64,000 bases of DNA, taken from the NCBI GenBank assembly GCA_029255685.2, contig CM055317.2:20964501-21028500 (forward strand), in the 5' to 3' direction. The DNA comes from Silene conica. Its lineage: Eukaryota; Streptophyta; Magnoliopsida; Caryophyllales; Caryophyllaceae. Below, one piece after another: positions 25,901-36,148 of the stretch; position 1 is the stretch's first letter, and every line of letters starts with the position of its first letter. The notes under the pieces are model-generated. The model was given only the letters and a program-made list of their open reading frames with translations. It had not been told where the DNA came from and ran no database searches. The position numbers were made by a program, and so were the translations under genes.

Positions 25901-28900
25901 ACTCTAACCAACACCATGATCTCATTTGAATGACCACAATTTGTGCATACTGTATATGGCAAGATTGCACAAGATGATAGGAGCTTTAAGAAGAAGAAAA
26001 ATGAAAGACTTGGTGGCTGAATTAGGCGGCTATGACATGTGGTATGCTAGGGCTTCAATAGAAGAGCAATCCGTCTTAGCTTTAGACGATCTGAAATAAG
26101 ACGGATGCTTTAGACGATCTGAAATAAGACGGATTTGATGTCACATTTCTTAAACAAATATAACTGTTTATTAACAAAATTTTGTAACTAAATTTGTCAC
26201 TTTTAACCTTAAAAATGAGGGTAATAATATTTTATAGAAAAATAGTAATATTTTATTGTAAAATAACAATATTTTATCCGTCTTATTTTAAACACAAATA
26301 ATCTTTGAAATAAGCATTTGCGAAAGAAGATAGATTAATATGATCATTAAATGACCACTATTTTATATACACGTTTTATTTTATCATATACGATATACTA
26401 ACTTTCGATTTTACACTTGTATGAGTTGTATCCCTCTCCATTTTACCATTCATCTTCATTCCCTGCTCTTTAGTCCCAAAACTTATTAAACAAAAAAAAG
26501 ACAACAATTGAGATTGCTTATTAGATATGAGAATATAAATCTGTAATTGAACAATTTTGGAGAAATTTAGTTTGAGCTTTTAAAGAAAGAGAATGGAGGA
26601 ATTTGAAGTTAGTTGGCTTGGGGGAATTAGGAAGGGTAGTGCATGTTTCAAAATTTTATGAACAAATGTAGATATGAGAGTAAAAATTGATATAAATAGT
26701 GATTACTTAAATTGTACTCCCTCCGTCTGAGTGATATGTTTACACCTACTTTATCCCTCATAAAATAAAAGAAATGTTATCACTAGAACAGAGAGTGCAC
26801 TCCGTAAATTAGTATTTTTCTGAGATTTTAATTGAAAAAAGTAAATTTGGGCCACATACATCATTGTTGTTAACAAAGTTAAAAGTTTGTTAAAATATTG
26901 AACAATATCTCCTCATGCTAAAAATTCCATTTTCTAACTAAAACATGTCAAATACAATTCTGATTTGATCATAACACAAACTTTTGCTTTTGCTATTAAT
27001 TACCCAGATTGTGAGCTTTTATCTTCATCTATGATCTATCTAAAAGAATAGAATTTGATCTGTTACAATTACAAACCGGACATCTTCATAATAAATAAGA
27101 ATTTGTTGATGTTAAATGGCCTTTGATTGATCACATAACATTTGATGTACATATATTATCAGCGATAACATATATTATTGTATAAAATCGTCTTATTTAA
27201 AAGATGAGCCTAAAACAAGGCCAACTAATTTACTATTTTTTTAGATCCATCCTATACATAATAGAACGGTCCTATAAAAGATTCTTGAACAAATATAAAA
27301 GATTTTGAAAAGATGGACCACGCCTTAGTTATTCGTAATGGTCAAACTATATAAGATCTTAACTCTAACCATCAAGAATTTTCCCCAAGATTGAAGATAA
27401 AACTCAAGATATAGGTACATGAATCTTAAAGAGTTGTGCTTTTCACATGCGAATTTCACTCTTTTATATACATTTTCTTACGATTCTATATGTTAGTCAT
27501 TTCTTCTCCTCCCAAAACCAATTACCCACACCTTCGCGTCCCACCCAGTGGATCACTGGCCACCACCACCTCTATAGCCGGAAGACACAAGTCGGCTACC
27601 TAGTTTGACCAACAACTACAACAATTAGGTCGGTTTTGTCACCAGTCACCCAACGAGTAACCTTGAAAATTAAACGACACAGTACTTTTCTAAAACTATC
27701 AACAACAACAACTAATCCAAGTTCCTTGCTCAATCGCAAGAAGAAAATAACCTGGAGGGCTGGAGCATCATGACAACGAACCCATGAATAAACGCTAGTG
27801 CTGATTACATCATCATGAATGGTGCTCATATGTTGATAACAGTGTTGGTTCAACTTTCAAGTAATTGTGTAGCCACTTAATCTGTTCAATTTGTTAATTA
27901 ATTTATTTATTGTTTTAAGTCATCAATGTTCCAATTCTTATTCTGGTTTGAATGTGAAAATATGTGTAACAAGGTTTTTTTTGGGCAAGTATGTCTAACA
28001 TGTTGTCATGGCAATTTGTGAAGTACTTCGTAGAATTTATTGTTCAATTTTCTGGAGCAATTGTAAAATGTTGAAATAGGGTGTAGGTAAGAAGGGTAGT
28101 GGATGAAAAGTTAATGAAAAATGCATGTGAAAGAGTAAACTTTGTATGAGAAAAAATCATTTCGATTTTGTGAAGAAATTCGAAAGTCCCACATGTGAGG
28201 GTTATCCCAAATTGATAGAAGAGTAGAAGAATTATCACTTTATTATAAGGCAAGTGGTTACTCTCTATTATCAATTTGTTTTAGAGTGAAACCCTTATGG
28301 GTTTAAACGGTGGACTCTTTCTCCCCCGTTCAGATGTGGCACAGACCCCTTTTTGAATTTAAGAGATATCAAATTGCATCTTGGATTTACAAAATCTAGA
28401 TTTATTAGTTAAACGTATTTTACCGATAGTTATCACATAGCCTGTAAGTTACCAAAATGAATGAATAATTTATTTTACGAACTGAATTTAAACATAGCGA
28501 CCCTTTTTGTCGGATAGTAATGACTAATGAGTAATGAGTAATGTTCTAGTAATGATCCGACCACGGTTAAAGGCACGCAATGTTTAAATTTGGCGACTTA
28601 GATTAAAGCTAGAAATAGAGATAAGGTGGGGAAGAATACTAGAATAGTGTATGACATTGTAAATATGTAATAACAAGTTAACAACACAAATAATGAAGTA
28701 GACGTGCTACTGTTACTCTAGTCAATGCGACATTATTAGCAGTTTAGCACGAATACATGCACCAAACACAGATATGCTTGTATTTCGCACCAACCAGTAA
28801 TTGACATGTAAAATGGAAAGACTAAAACCCTAAACTACCACCAAATAATATTTCTTGCATGCATGTCAATATGACAATATATGCTCACTATTTTTCAATT

Positions 28901-31900
28901 TTCCATGTTTACCACCATTATTTATTTAGGGTAGGAATACAATCATTATACAAGTTGTGAAAAATTATAAGTTTCCCAATTGATTTTAAGATGGAATAAA
29001 AAACTCTTTAAATTTATAAAGTAGATACTCTATTTTTCTAGATGGACGCGGTCCAAGCTCTTGTGTGATTCTAACATAGGTAAACACTAATGTTTGATAT
29101 TTATTTAACAAATATTCTTGTATAAGGCGATTAATACAAATTTATCGGGGAAGTTTAACAGCTAATTTTATTACCCACTAATAGAATTGTGTTTGAATTC
29201 GTTTTACAACTATATTAATATAAAAACAACATGAGTAACTTAGGGCTTGTTTGGTTACCCATTAAAATCATGGGATGTTGAACTTCCTAGGAAGTGTAAA
29301 ATCATGTTGTTGTTTGGTTGCCAATATCATGGGAAATAGAACTTCCCACATGAATTTACTTCCTCCATTATGTAGGAAGTTACTCACCAAGTCCCCCCTT
29401 GGTCAATAGAACTTCCCGCATGAATTAACTTCCCATATGCGAACCAAACACTTTTTGCGAATTCACGTGAATTGGAAATTCATGTGATATTGAAGTTCCC
29501 GGAAAGTTTAATTCCCCTATGTCAACCAAACAAGCCCTTAGTTAGAATAGAAAATTAAACAAAATTTTTTAATATGAAATCAAGGAAGTGGCTGTTTAGC
29601 GATTCCCCAAAAGTTATAAGAGGGAGGAGGGACCAAAATCAAATCTGATTTCTTTGGTAAAAATCAATTAGTTCGTTTGTTACCCACTAAAAAACATAGA
29701 AATTTAAATTCACGTGAATTACTAAATTGACCTCTTGTTTGATTACCCCAATTCACATGAATTTGTACTTCCTACATGAATGCCTATATGAATTCTTACT
29801 ACATAGCAACCAAATAATATTTCTCTGGTAAAAATAACTTAGGGTGTGTTTGGATAGCAAGTTGGAAAGGAAAGGGAGGGGAAGGGAATGAAGGGAAGGA
29901 AAAGTGAAAGAAAGGAAAGGGAGGGGAAATGAAAAAGGTTATTTGGATAGCAAAAATAAAATAAAAGGAAAGGGAGGAGGATGGAGGAAGAAGGTGATTT
30001 AAGTACATTAGGGGATGAAGAGAGTTAAGCCATATTCGAGGAGTATTTGGCTCTATCATTCTTAAATTAGAGTCAAAAAGAAATTTTTCTTTCCAAATCT
30101 TGTCAATAACGAAGAGATAATAATGAATAGATTTTAGTTTGGTCTAAAGTAGGAAAATGAATCCTCGCATTTCCCTCCCCTTCCATTTCCTTCATTCCTT
30201 GTATTATAACCAAACAATGGAAATTAAACCCCTCTCTTTCCCTTCCTTCCCCTCCCCTTCCTCCAATTCTCTCAATCCAAACACTCTTCGTTAATTTACT
30301 AACTAATTGTTGTGTAAGATACCCATTCCGGCCTTCCCACTTTGTTTATTTTTTTCGGATACATATTCTACTTTTTTACGTACGCTTTTTTGTTAACTTT
30401 TTATACCATGTTTTTTTACTAAACTTACCCAAATTAATGCTGACATATATCTTTTTCACTAAAATCGAATCTAAGTTGATCAAAACACTTGAACAACCTC
30501 CGATTAGTGAAATAATTTGGTCCTTTAACAATTGTTAATATGTTATGTTGAAATAAGTAGGGTTTATTGAAGTTAATATGTATAGTTGTTTATTAATTAT
30601 TATCAAATTTATCAATTCTATCAATTAATTAGTTGCATGCTTGGCTGCTTCAACCGTGAAGCAATGATGCACTCCATGCAATGCTAAATCAAGGACGGTT
30701 GGAAAACTATAGTCAGCGTGTAGATAATTGAGCAATCAACGCTCCGAGATCTGTCACCAATGTAACAATTCTATGATTGAGCATTTTTTGGGTGGGCAGA
30801 GTGTAGGGGAGGAGCGTCCGGGGAAGGTCGGACAAGGGTAGATGAAGTATGGTCAATCGGAGTACGGTTGGATGAAGTGATTTACCGACAGTAGTTGAAG
30901 GGAAGGATGATGAAAAAAATCAATTGAAGAAAGAAAAAAATGACAAGAGTGAAATGGTAAAAGGTATGTGAACGAATAAAATTTGTTCACAACTTCTCAT
31001 TTGTGACGGACTATATCCGTCACAAGTTGGTGACAGGTCAAATAAAACCGAAATGTAAAGATAAAAGACAAATTATTTGTAACCCTCTAAGCACTTTAAT
31101 TCTTGTCTTATCTAGCCATGTGATTGATACTTAATCTGTTACAAACTTGTGACAAATATATCCGTCGCAAGGAGATGTAATAACGAAATTTGTATGCGAA
31201 AAAGCATATCCAAAACAAACAAATCAAACTCTAACCTAATAACCTATTTTGATTTTCTTCTCCAACTCACCACAGATCACTCCAAGATCTCATTTATCAC
31301 ACCAAAAGTTAATCTATTTTACTTATTATCATTAAAATCTACTTCATTAATTTGTTACTTGTAGATTGACTAGAGATTTTTTAAGTTTTATTACTTGGTT
31401 TTGTTTGCTAGTTTAGATTGTTCTTGAGTTTTGATTAGTTGTATATTTAGGCTCTTGTTCTATTAGATTTAATTTAAGTTCATTTTAGTTTAATTCAGTT
31501 CAGTTCAGATTCATTAAATTCAGTTTAGTAAAATGGTTTGTTTAAATAATTAAATTGCTTATATATATTTATTGTTGATATTTGAGATGAAGAGAAAATA
31601 TTTACCTTATGTTGTTCCTCTAATGATGAAATCCTGGGTGAATGAAAAAATGTTTTGCATATGTTATACATATGGTGAACATTTTTCTATTTGTTTTAAT
31701 AATTTTTACTAGCTTAATACATGATAAATTAGAGATTGATAAAAGTCAATTTGTATTAAAATTAAGATGAAGTATCTAAGTTTAAGAGGATACAAATCAA
31801 TATCTCCTCCATTATTTCATCCACTTTTATACAATACAAAATAAACTCTCTAAATTAGGAACTTCTTCAAGTTTACTAATCCCCCGTATCTGTCCTGTTT

Positions 31901-32473
31901 TCGTATCCTATCTTGTATCTCAATACTTTTTTTTATGATTAATGTTTGTGTTAAGTAGAGAGATATTGAGAATTGAGATACAAGATGGGACACGAAAACA
32001 GACGAGAAAGTAGTGAGATATTGAGAATTGAAATACAAGATGGGACACGAAAACAGACGAGAAAATTCGAAATGCGTTTCTAATTCCTTTTTGTTTGATT
32101 ATTGTTTATAAAGAAACAAGTTAATCGAATTGTATTTTTATACAAGTGGAAGTGATTTTTGAAAATAAAAAGGCAGAAAATGATAGATGAAGACATTAAA
32201 ATTGAATTGAAAGGATAAACAAATAATGGGGGAGATGAATGAAGTAGCTTAGAATGAGAGAGAGAAATAAAGAATGAAGCAAGAAGAATACTTGTGATTG
32301 GAGTACTCATAGACACGGCCACGGCTGGAGAAGACGATGAGGGCAAGCTCAGCATCACACAAGACGGATAACTCATAAGCCTTCTTCAACAATCCATTCC
32401 TCCTTTTGCAAAATGTGACTTGTCGATTCGTGGTGTTCTCGATCCTCTTTATCTCTATCTTCCCCCTCCCCAT
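16990..32473 (-). CDS. STK: AGAMOUS-subfamily MADS-box transcription factor, SEEDSTICK/AGL11-like (D-lineage)
   Basis: Eight coding exons join in frame: 32473-32292, 23860-23782, 23546-23485, 18273-18174, 18066-18025, 17570-17529, 17429-17269 and 16993-16990. The lengths 62, 100, 42 and 42 are the hallmark MIKC pattern. The product is 223 residues: MADS domain 1-60 ([20 protein letters not shown]), I region (STIERYKKA), K box ([20 protein letters not shown], then [20 protein letters not shown]) and a C terminus with [10 protein letters not shown]. No residues precede the MADS box, and the DKK-x-L-x-L end is typical of STK/AGL11 rather than AG/C-lineage proteins. Family members specify ovule and seed identity as nuclear tetramers. 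Intron 1 is 8.4 kb with MITEs; intron 3 holds a sense-oriented copia element. The reading frame is intact. The STK/AGL11 call is firm; expression is unknown. Confidence 0.93.
18447..18765 (-). repeat. Copia 3' LTR
   Basis: Contains the element TATA box (CTATATAAA on the minus strand, near 18641-18650) in the loop of a perfect 11-bp inverted repeat (AGGTTAAGAGT at 18630-18640 and ACTCTTAACCT at 18650-18660). The polypurine tract GTCAAGGTGGAGATT adjoins at 18766-18780. Confidence 0.95.
18887..22872 (-). pseudogene. Copia gag-pol polyprotein, disabled
   Basis: Order along the minus strand: Gag beginning [15 protein letters not shown] (22872), zinc knuckle [14 protein letters not shown], protease [16 protein letters not shown]-pre-integrase [12 protein letters not shown], integrase core with TDNGLEF, reverse transcriptase ([15 protein letters not shown] and YVDDMLIAA) and RNase H ([17 protein letters not shown]). 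This is copia order (IN before RT), similar to Tork/Tnt1 types. Lesions: TAA at 22783-22785 in Gag, a frameshift near 21130 in the integrase, TAG near 19816 after YVDDMLIAA, and TAA near 19113 in RNase H. The first catalytic Asp of the integrase also appears replaced (IHSNCWGP where the family has IHSD). It cannot encode a full polyprotein. Confidence 0.93.
22911..23229 (-). repeat. Copia 5' LTR
   Basis: Same length as the 3' LTR and one base different. On the minus strand it is followed, after three bases, by the initiator-Met primer binding site. Confidence 0.95.
25265..25906. mobile_element. Non-autonomous hAT-type element, 642 bp, TSD ACCAACAC
   Basis: The ends TAGACCTGATCATGGGCC and GGCCATGATCAACTCTA are imperfect inverted repeats. 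They are flanked by the exact 8-bp duplication ACCAACAC (25257-25264 and 25907-25914), which is diagnostic for hAT insertions. The arms are GC-rich (GGGCC/CGGGTC motifs) and the centre AT-rich. It is non-coding and lies in intron 1 of the MADS gene. Confidence 0.87.
26079..26134. repeat. 28-bp direct tandem duplication
   Basis: Two adjacent identical copies of a 28-bp unit beginning GCTTTAGACGATCTGAA and ending AAGACGGAT. A related ATCCGTCTTATTT stretch in inverted orientation lies near 26277, so the repeat may be one end of an eroded small inverted-repeat element. Confidence 0.8.
29243..29537. mobile_element. PIF/Harbinger-type (Tourist-like) MITE, 295 bp, TSD TTA
   Basis: The terminal repeats GGGCTTGTTTGGTT and AACCAAACAAGCCC are perfect, with TTA at 29240-29242 and 29538-29540. 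It is of the same family as the MITE at 8515-8829. A diverged partial relative lies just to the right (about 29665-29820). It sits in intron 1 of the MADS gene. Confidence 0.88.
29842..30290. mobile_element. Foldback MITE with GA/CT-rich arms, 449 bp, TSD TTA
   Basis: Starts GGGTGTGTTTGGAT and ends ATCCAAACACTCTTCG, flanked by TTA at 29839-29841 and 30291-30293. The left arm is a dense GGAAAGGGAGGGG-type purine tract and the right arm its pyrimidine complement, so the element can fold back. The 3-bp TTA duplication suggests PIF/Harbinger mobilisation. Confidence 0.78.
31885..32064. repeat. 55-bp tandem repeat with inverted partner near exon 1
   Basis: A 55-bp unit occurs twice head to tail at 31955-32009 and 32010-32064 with two substitutions visible. 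An inverted relative (GTATCTGTCCTGTTTTCGTA and onward) lies at about 31885-31926, so the block can form a hairpin. It ends about 230 bp from exon 1 of the MADS gene. Confidence 0.75.
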
Positions 32474-32490
32474 CTTCCTCCCCTCCTCCC
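32474..32490 (-). other. 5' untranslated exon piece of the MADS gene
   Basis: On the minus strand TATATTGCAG precedes GGGAGGAGGGGAGGAAG and the ATG, giving a good splice acceptor 17 bases before the start codon. An intron in the 5' untranslated region directly before the MADS box is common in AGAMOUS-subfamily genes. The upstream leader exon and promoter should lie to the right and were not located. Confidence 0.6.
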
Positions 32491-34474
32491 CTGCAATATA
32501 ATGTTTGATCACCACAGTTAAACAACAAAAACGAAAGACATACAAGTAGTTTCTACTCTTAATATGTTATTTGATGATAATATTATGTACCACATACAAC
32601 CCTCATAAACATCATACATGATCGTAATTCGCAAATCGTTACTATGTCATCACACTGCAAAAGTAGCATACTCTTCCCGTCTCATCTATTTGTTTATTTT
32701 CTATTCTTTGTGAGCAGTATTTTAATTAAAAATAAATAAATGATTAAAATGAACGGAACATCATTTAATTTTAGAATTACTCTTATTACTCATAAGTTAG
32801 CTATACAATCCTATGTTCCTTTCCAAAGGGTTAGTTAGTTATTTGGTCATCTTAGATTTGTGATGACAAAGATGAATAGATTATATAAGAAGCGTGAGAC
32901 AGATCGACCCATGCTTTATGTAAGAAAATCAATCAACAATTAATATAAATGATGTTAAATTAGCTATAACATTTATTACCCTCCTTTGAATTTAGAATAT
33001 ATGATTATTCCATAAGATCGGTCTTACTATTTAATCAATTTGTCACATAATAAATATAAATAAAATTGTGGTATATAAATGACTCATAAAATGCATAAAC
33101 CTAGCTAAAACGCAGAATTCAAGCATTAGTAATTTTACTTTTAAACAATCATTTGTTTACTTTGATTAAATAATCTTTTATACAGAATATAATTGTAAAT
33201 AATTGATTGAGGCGGAAAGAGTATATGGACTAGATCTAACCAAAACCAAAAAGATTGTTTTCTCATCATGAAATTTCAAAAAACATACTAGGAATAACAG
33301 ATCTATCAAACAATTCTAAAATTTAATGACAAATCCAAAGATTATTATTCAAAGAAAAAAGCCCTAAAAAATGAAAAAATGATAATAACATATACAAAAA
33401 AGGAAAAGCAAACCTTGAGTATTACTCGTAGTTATCATAAGCAGAAAAAAGTAAAGATGAACTGGGAGTTAAAACCCAGTTCAACTACAGTGAAAATTAT
33501 TATTATTACGATTATAACTATTTTCAGAGCTTTTTTTTTTAAAAAAGCACAAATTTCAAGGGAGATGAATGAATGAATGAAAATGATGTTAATTTGTTGA
33601 GCCCTACTTTTATTCTTTAACATAGCATGGGAAGATAAGTGAAACGACGTCGGATTGTGTTATTTTTAAATATAAATAATAATATAATATAGGGATTCTT
33701 TACCCAAATGCATGCAAGGTGACGTACTTGTTAAGGTGTTCAAGGAAAGGGCTTTTCAGGTAAATTTCTAGCTAAATAGGGTAATGTTTGGTTTCTATGT
33801 ATAGGGTGGATTTACTTAATTACCCTTCTGTGTAAAATTGGTCCCCTATTCTTATTGAGTTCTAATTCACCATGCCTTATTGTCTCAATTATTAGATTTT
33901 GTACCATGGCTGAAGTTACGAGCGTGTCACAAATCCGTGATCAAGAAATATAACTATATGAGTGATCATATTATAATAAAATATATAAATAAAAATTTAT
34001 TAGTTTTATTATAAAAAGTCATATTTTAGATTATCAACTATTGTTAGATTGGGAAGGGGATTATTAACATAAAGCAAATATGAATACTCGAAAGAGGTAA
34101 AGACTATAATTATTGCGTATTGAGTTTTACAAATAATCTCATACAATTCGTTTCTTTTATATAAAGTCTATGTAAAATTAAGTCAACATTAGGCCGACTC
34201 TTAACGAGCGTTGGAAGTGAGATGAAAATATTGCTCATTGCTCCAAATATCAAACAAAGTTTCGGATACGTGCTTGAATAAATGAAAAAAGTTAGACATG
34301 GATTTATAAGTGTCTGACATATTTAGACGCGTGTTTTATAAGCGTCGGTTTTCAACAAGATGTCAAATATATGAAGGCGGGTTAAGAGGAGTGTCGTGCT
34401 ATATACCTAGATCTCCGCGAAGGTTATTATTTTAGGGCTTAATACGAATACGAATTGAATATATGGAGGCTTTG
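32491..34474. other. Upstream region of the MADS gene
   Basis: AT-rich sequence that should contain the leader intron, leader exon and promoter of the MADS gene. I see no other gene and no convincing TATA box. A possible eroded Stowaway-like fragment lies near 32675-32760. Confidence 0.45.
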
Positions 34475-34580
34475 TATCTCGTGTGATTATTAAATAAACA
34501 ATCCCATTCACCATCTCCTAGTTCGTGTTAATTGTTGCTTAAAGGCATACTTTTTCAAAATCAATAAACACAAAATCTTA

Positions 34581-35296
34581 TCTATATTAATACAAGAACA
34601 TTTCGTGCAATTTTGTGCGTTTACGTAATCACATCCATTTTCTTTATTTTTTATTTTTAAAGAAATGTATGACCCAACTCAAAAAATATGGAATTAATTT
34701 ATAAAAACCAACTTTGTTAATAGAATTTCTTCGAATAAACCATACAAAATTTCATTGAAGCACCATCCGCAATTTCAATTATGTTGTGTAAATAATACAA
34801 TATGAAATGCAGAATTTTCCCAATAGTCTATATAGTCTACCAATATAAATAAAATAAAAAGATGAACAAAAAATATTATTAGGCAATGAAAATATAAATG
34901 ATGAAAAACTGGTAAAACAAATAACGTTATTATATTACTTTATAAGTTTTTAACTCTAACATTTTGACCATCATAATAGCAAATTTTCGAGACATTACTA
35001 AATTTGAGTAATTTTTTTGAATGATAAATAGTTTTCAACAATTTGTTAATAAATAGTATTGTTCTAATTTTCAATTTAAAAAATGAGATCTATAAAAAGT
35101 TAACAAAATAAATGAATTATAAAACTTTTTTAAGTAGATTTAAGAGCATTTCTTTAATTTAAAAACTCTATAAAAAGTTAACAAAATAAATAGAGTATAA
35201 AATATACATGTATTTTGATTTACATTTTTAAATATTAATCATTATATCGTTGTTCTTAAAACTATACCCGTACAATTTTACACGGGTTAAAACTAG
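34581..35296. mobile_element. Putative non-autonomous Helitron (copy in unit 1)
   Basis: Begins TCTATATTAATAC right after an A and ends ACTAG. A hairpin ACCCGT-N10-ACGGGT (35266-35287) lies nine bases before the terminus, as in Helitrons. Against this, the base after CTAG is G rather than the expected T. It is AT-rich and non-coding. Confidence 0.4.
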
Positions 35297-36148
35297 GGTT
35301 TGTTTATATAAAAAGACCATTAACAAATTACACTTCAATGATGCTCCAAATTTTGTGATTCCTTAACCGAATTTGATATTCAAAATAGTTAATGACTTAG
35401 CTAGATAATTAATTGATGAAAACCTAACTCCAATCCCCTTTAACTTATTAAGCCAGACCAATCTGATGTAATTACAAAGCGAATGAAATAATGAAGATCA
35501 AATTCGATTGCATAATATTTTAACAAAACTTTATTAAGGTTAAGTCGCAACTTACAATTTTTGCTTACTCAAAAAACCCAATTAGGTAAACAACCATAGG
35601 ACTATAGTAGTCAAATTCTTCCACTATAATATTTGTAGTATGATAACAAGTCATCACCTTTATTAGGTGGATATCTCTCACTATTAATAATAGGTGATCG
35701 ATCATGACGAGAGAGTTACTACTTCCTTAAAAATTTAAATAAATGTTTCACACATTCATTCGATGATGTCGTTTTGAGTATTTAGTTAACAATGCATCTA
35801 ACTCATGCATTCAATAGATAAGTTTCATCTCATATGAAACATCTTGCATTTGTAATACCCTCACATATCAAGGCCCTTATTACCAATGACTACCCTAGCA
35901 TATATGAGTGTTACCATCTCGATTGTCCGAGGTAGTAAGCATCATAGTTACCATAATGAAACAACTTAAATGTATCACTTTAACTCAAACAAAATACAAC
36001 GTCTCAAAATCCAAAATAGAAAAGTACAACACTATCAAATTGTTCAACAAAACACGAAAGCTAGACTATGATCATATCTCTAAGCGATGACTCTGATGTC
36101 CCAACCATGTTCTGAGCACCTAACACTGTCAACCTTCTAATCAACTTC
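35297..36148. other. Non-coding sequence between putative Helitron and LINE-B ORF2, unit 1
   Basis: AT-rich sequence without coding signal. The part nearest 36148 should be the LINE-B 3' untranslated region, but no poly(A)-type end or target duplication was found to mark the LINE boundary. A TGTAATACCCTCA stretch near 35851 resembles LTR sequence but could not be extended. Confidence 0.5.

Larger units (their letters stand above)
23861..32291 (-). other. Intron 1 of the MADS gene, 8.4 kb
   Basis: This lies between the MADS-box exon and the I-region exon. It is AT-rich and non-coding. It contains a hAT MITE (25265-25906), two PIF/Harbinger-type MITEs (29243-29537 and 29842-30290), a 28-bp tandem duplication (26079-26106 and 26107-26134) and a tandem plus inverted repeat near exon 1 (31885-32064). 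AGAMOUS-family genes often keep cis-regulatory sites in large introns; I could not identify specific CArG or LEAFY sites with confidence. Confidence 0.8.

Noticed and set aside
27596-27853. 85-codon minus-strand open frame in MADS intron 1
   Set aside because: No recognisable motif, no splice or family support, repetitive Val-rich stretch, and it lies in intronic transposon-rich sequence.
28140-28350. AAGTCCCACATGTGAGG and a TATAAGG stretch that resemble a TRIM or solo LTR
   Set aside because: I could not find paired ends or a target duplication, so boundaries and identity are unsupported.
29665-29820. Third copy of the PIF MITE family
   Set aside because: Only partial similarity (CACGTGAATT, ACTTCCTACATGAAT), without clear ends, so not called as an element.
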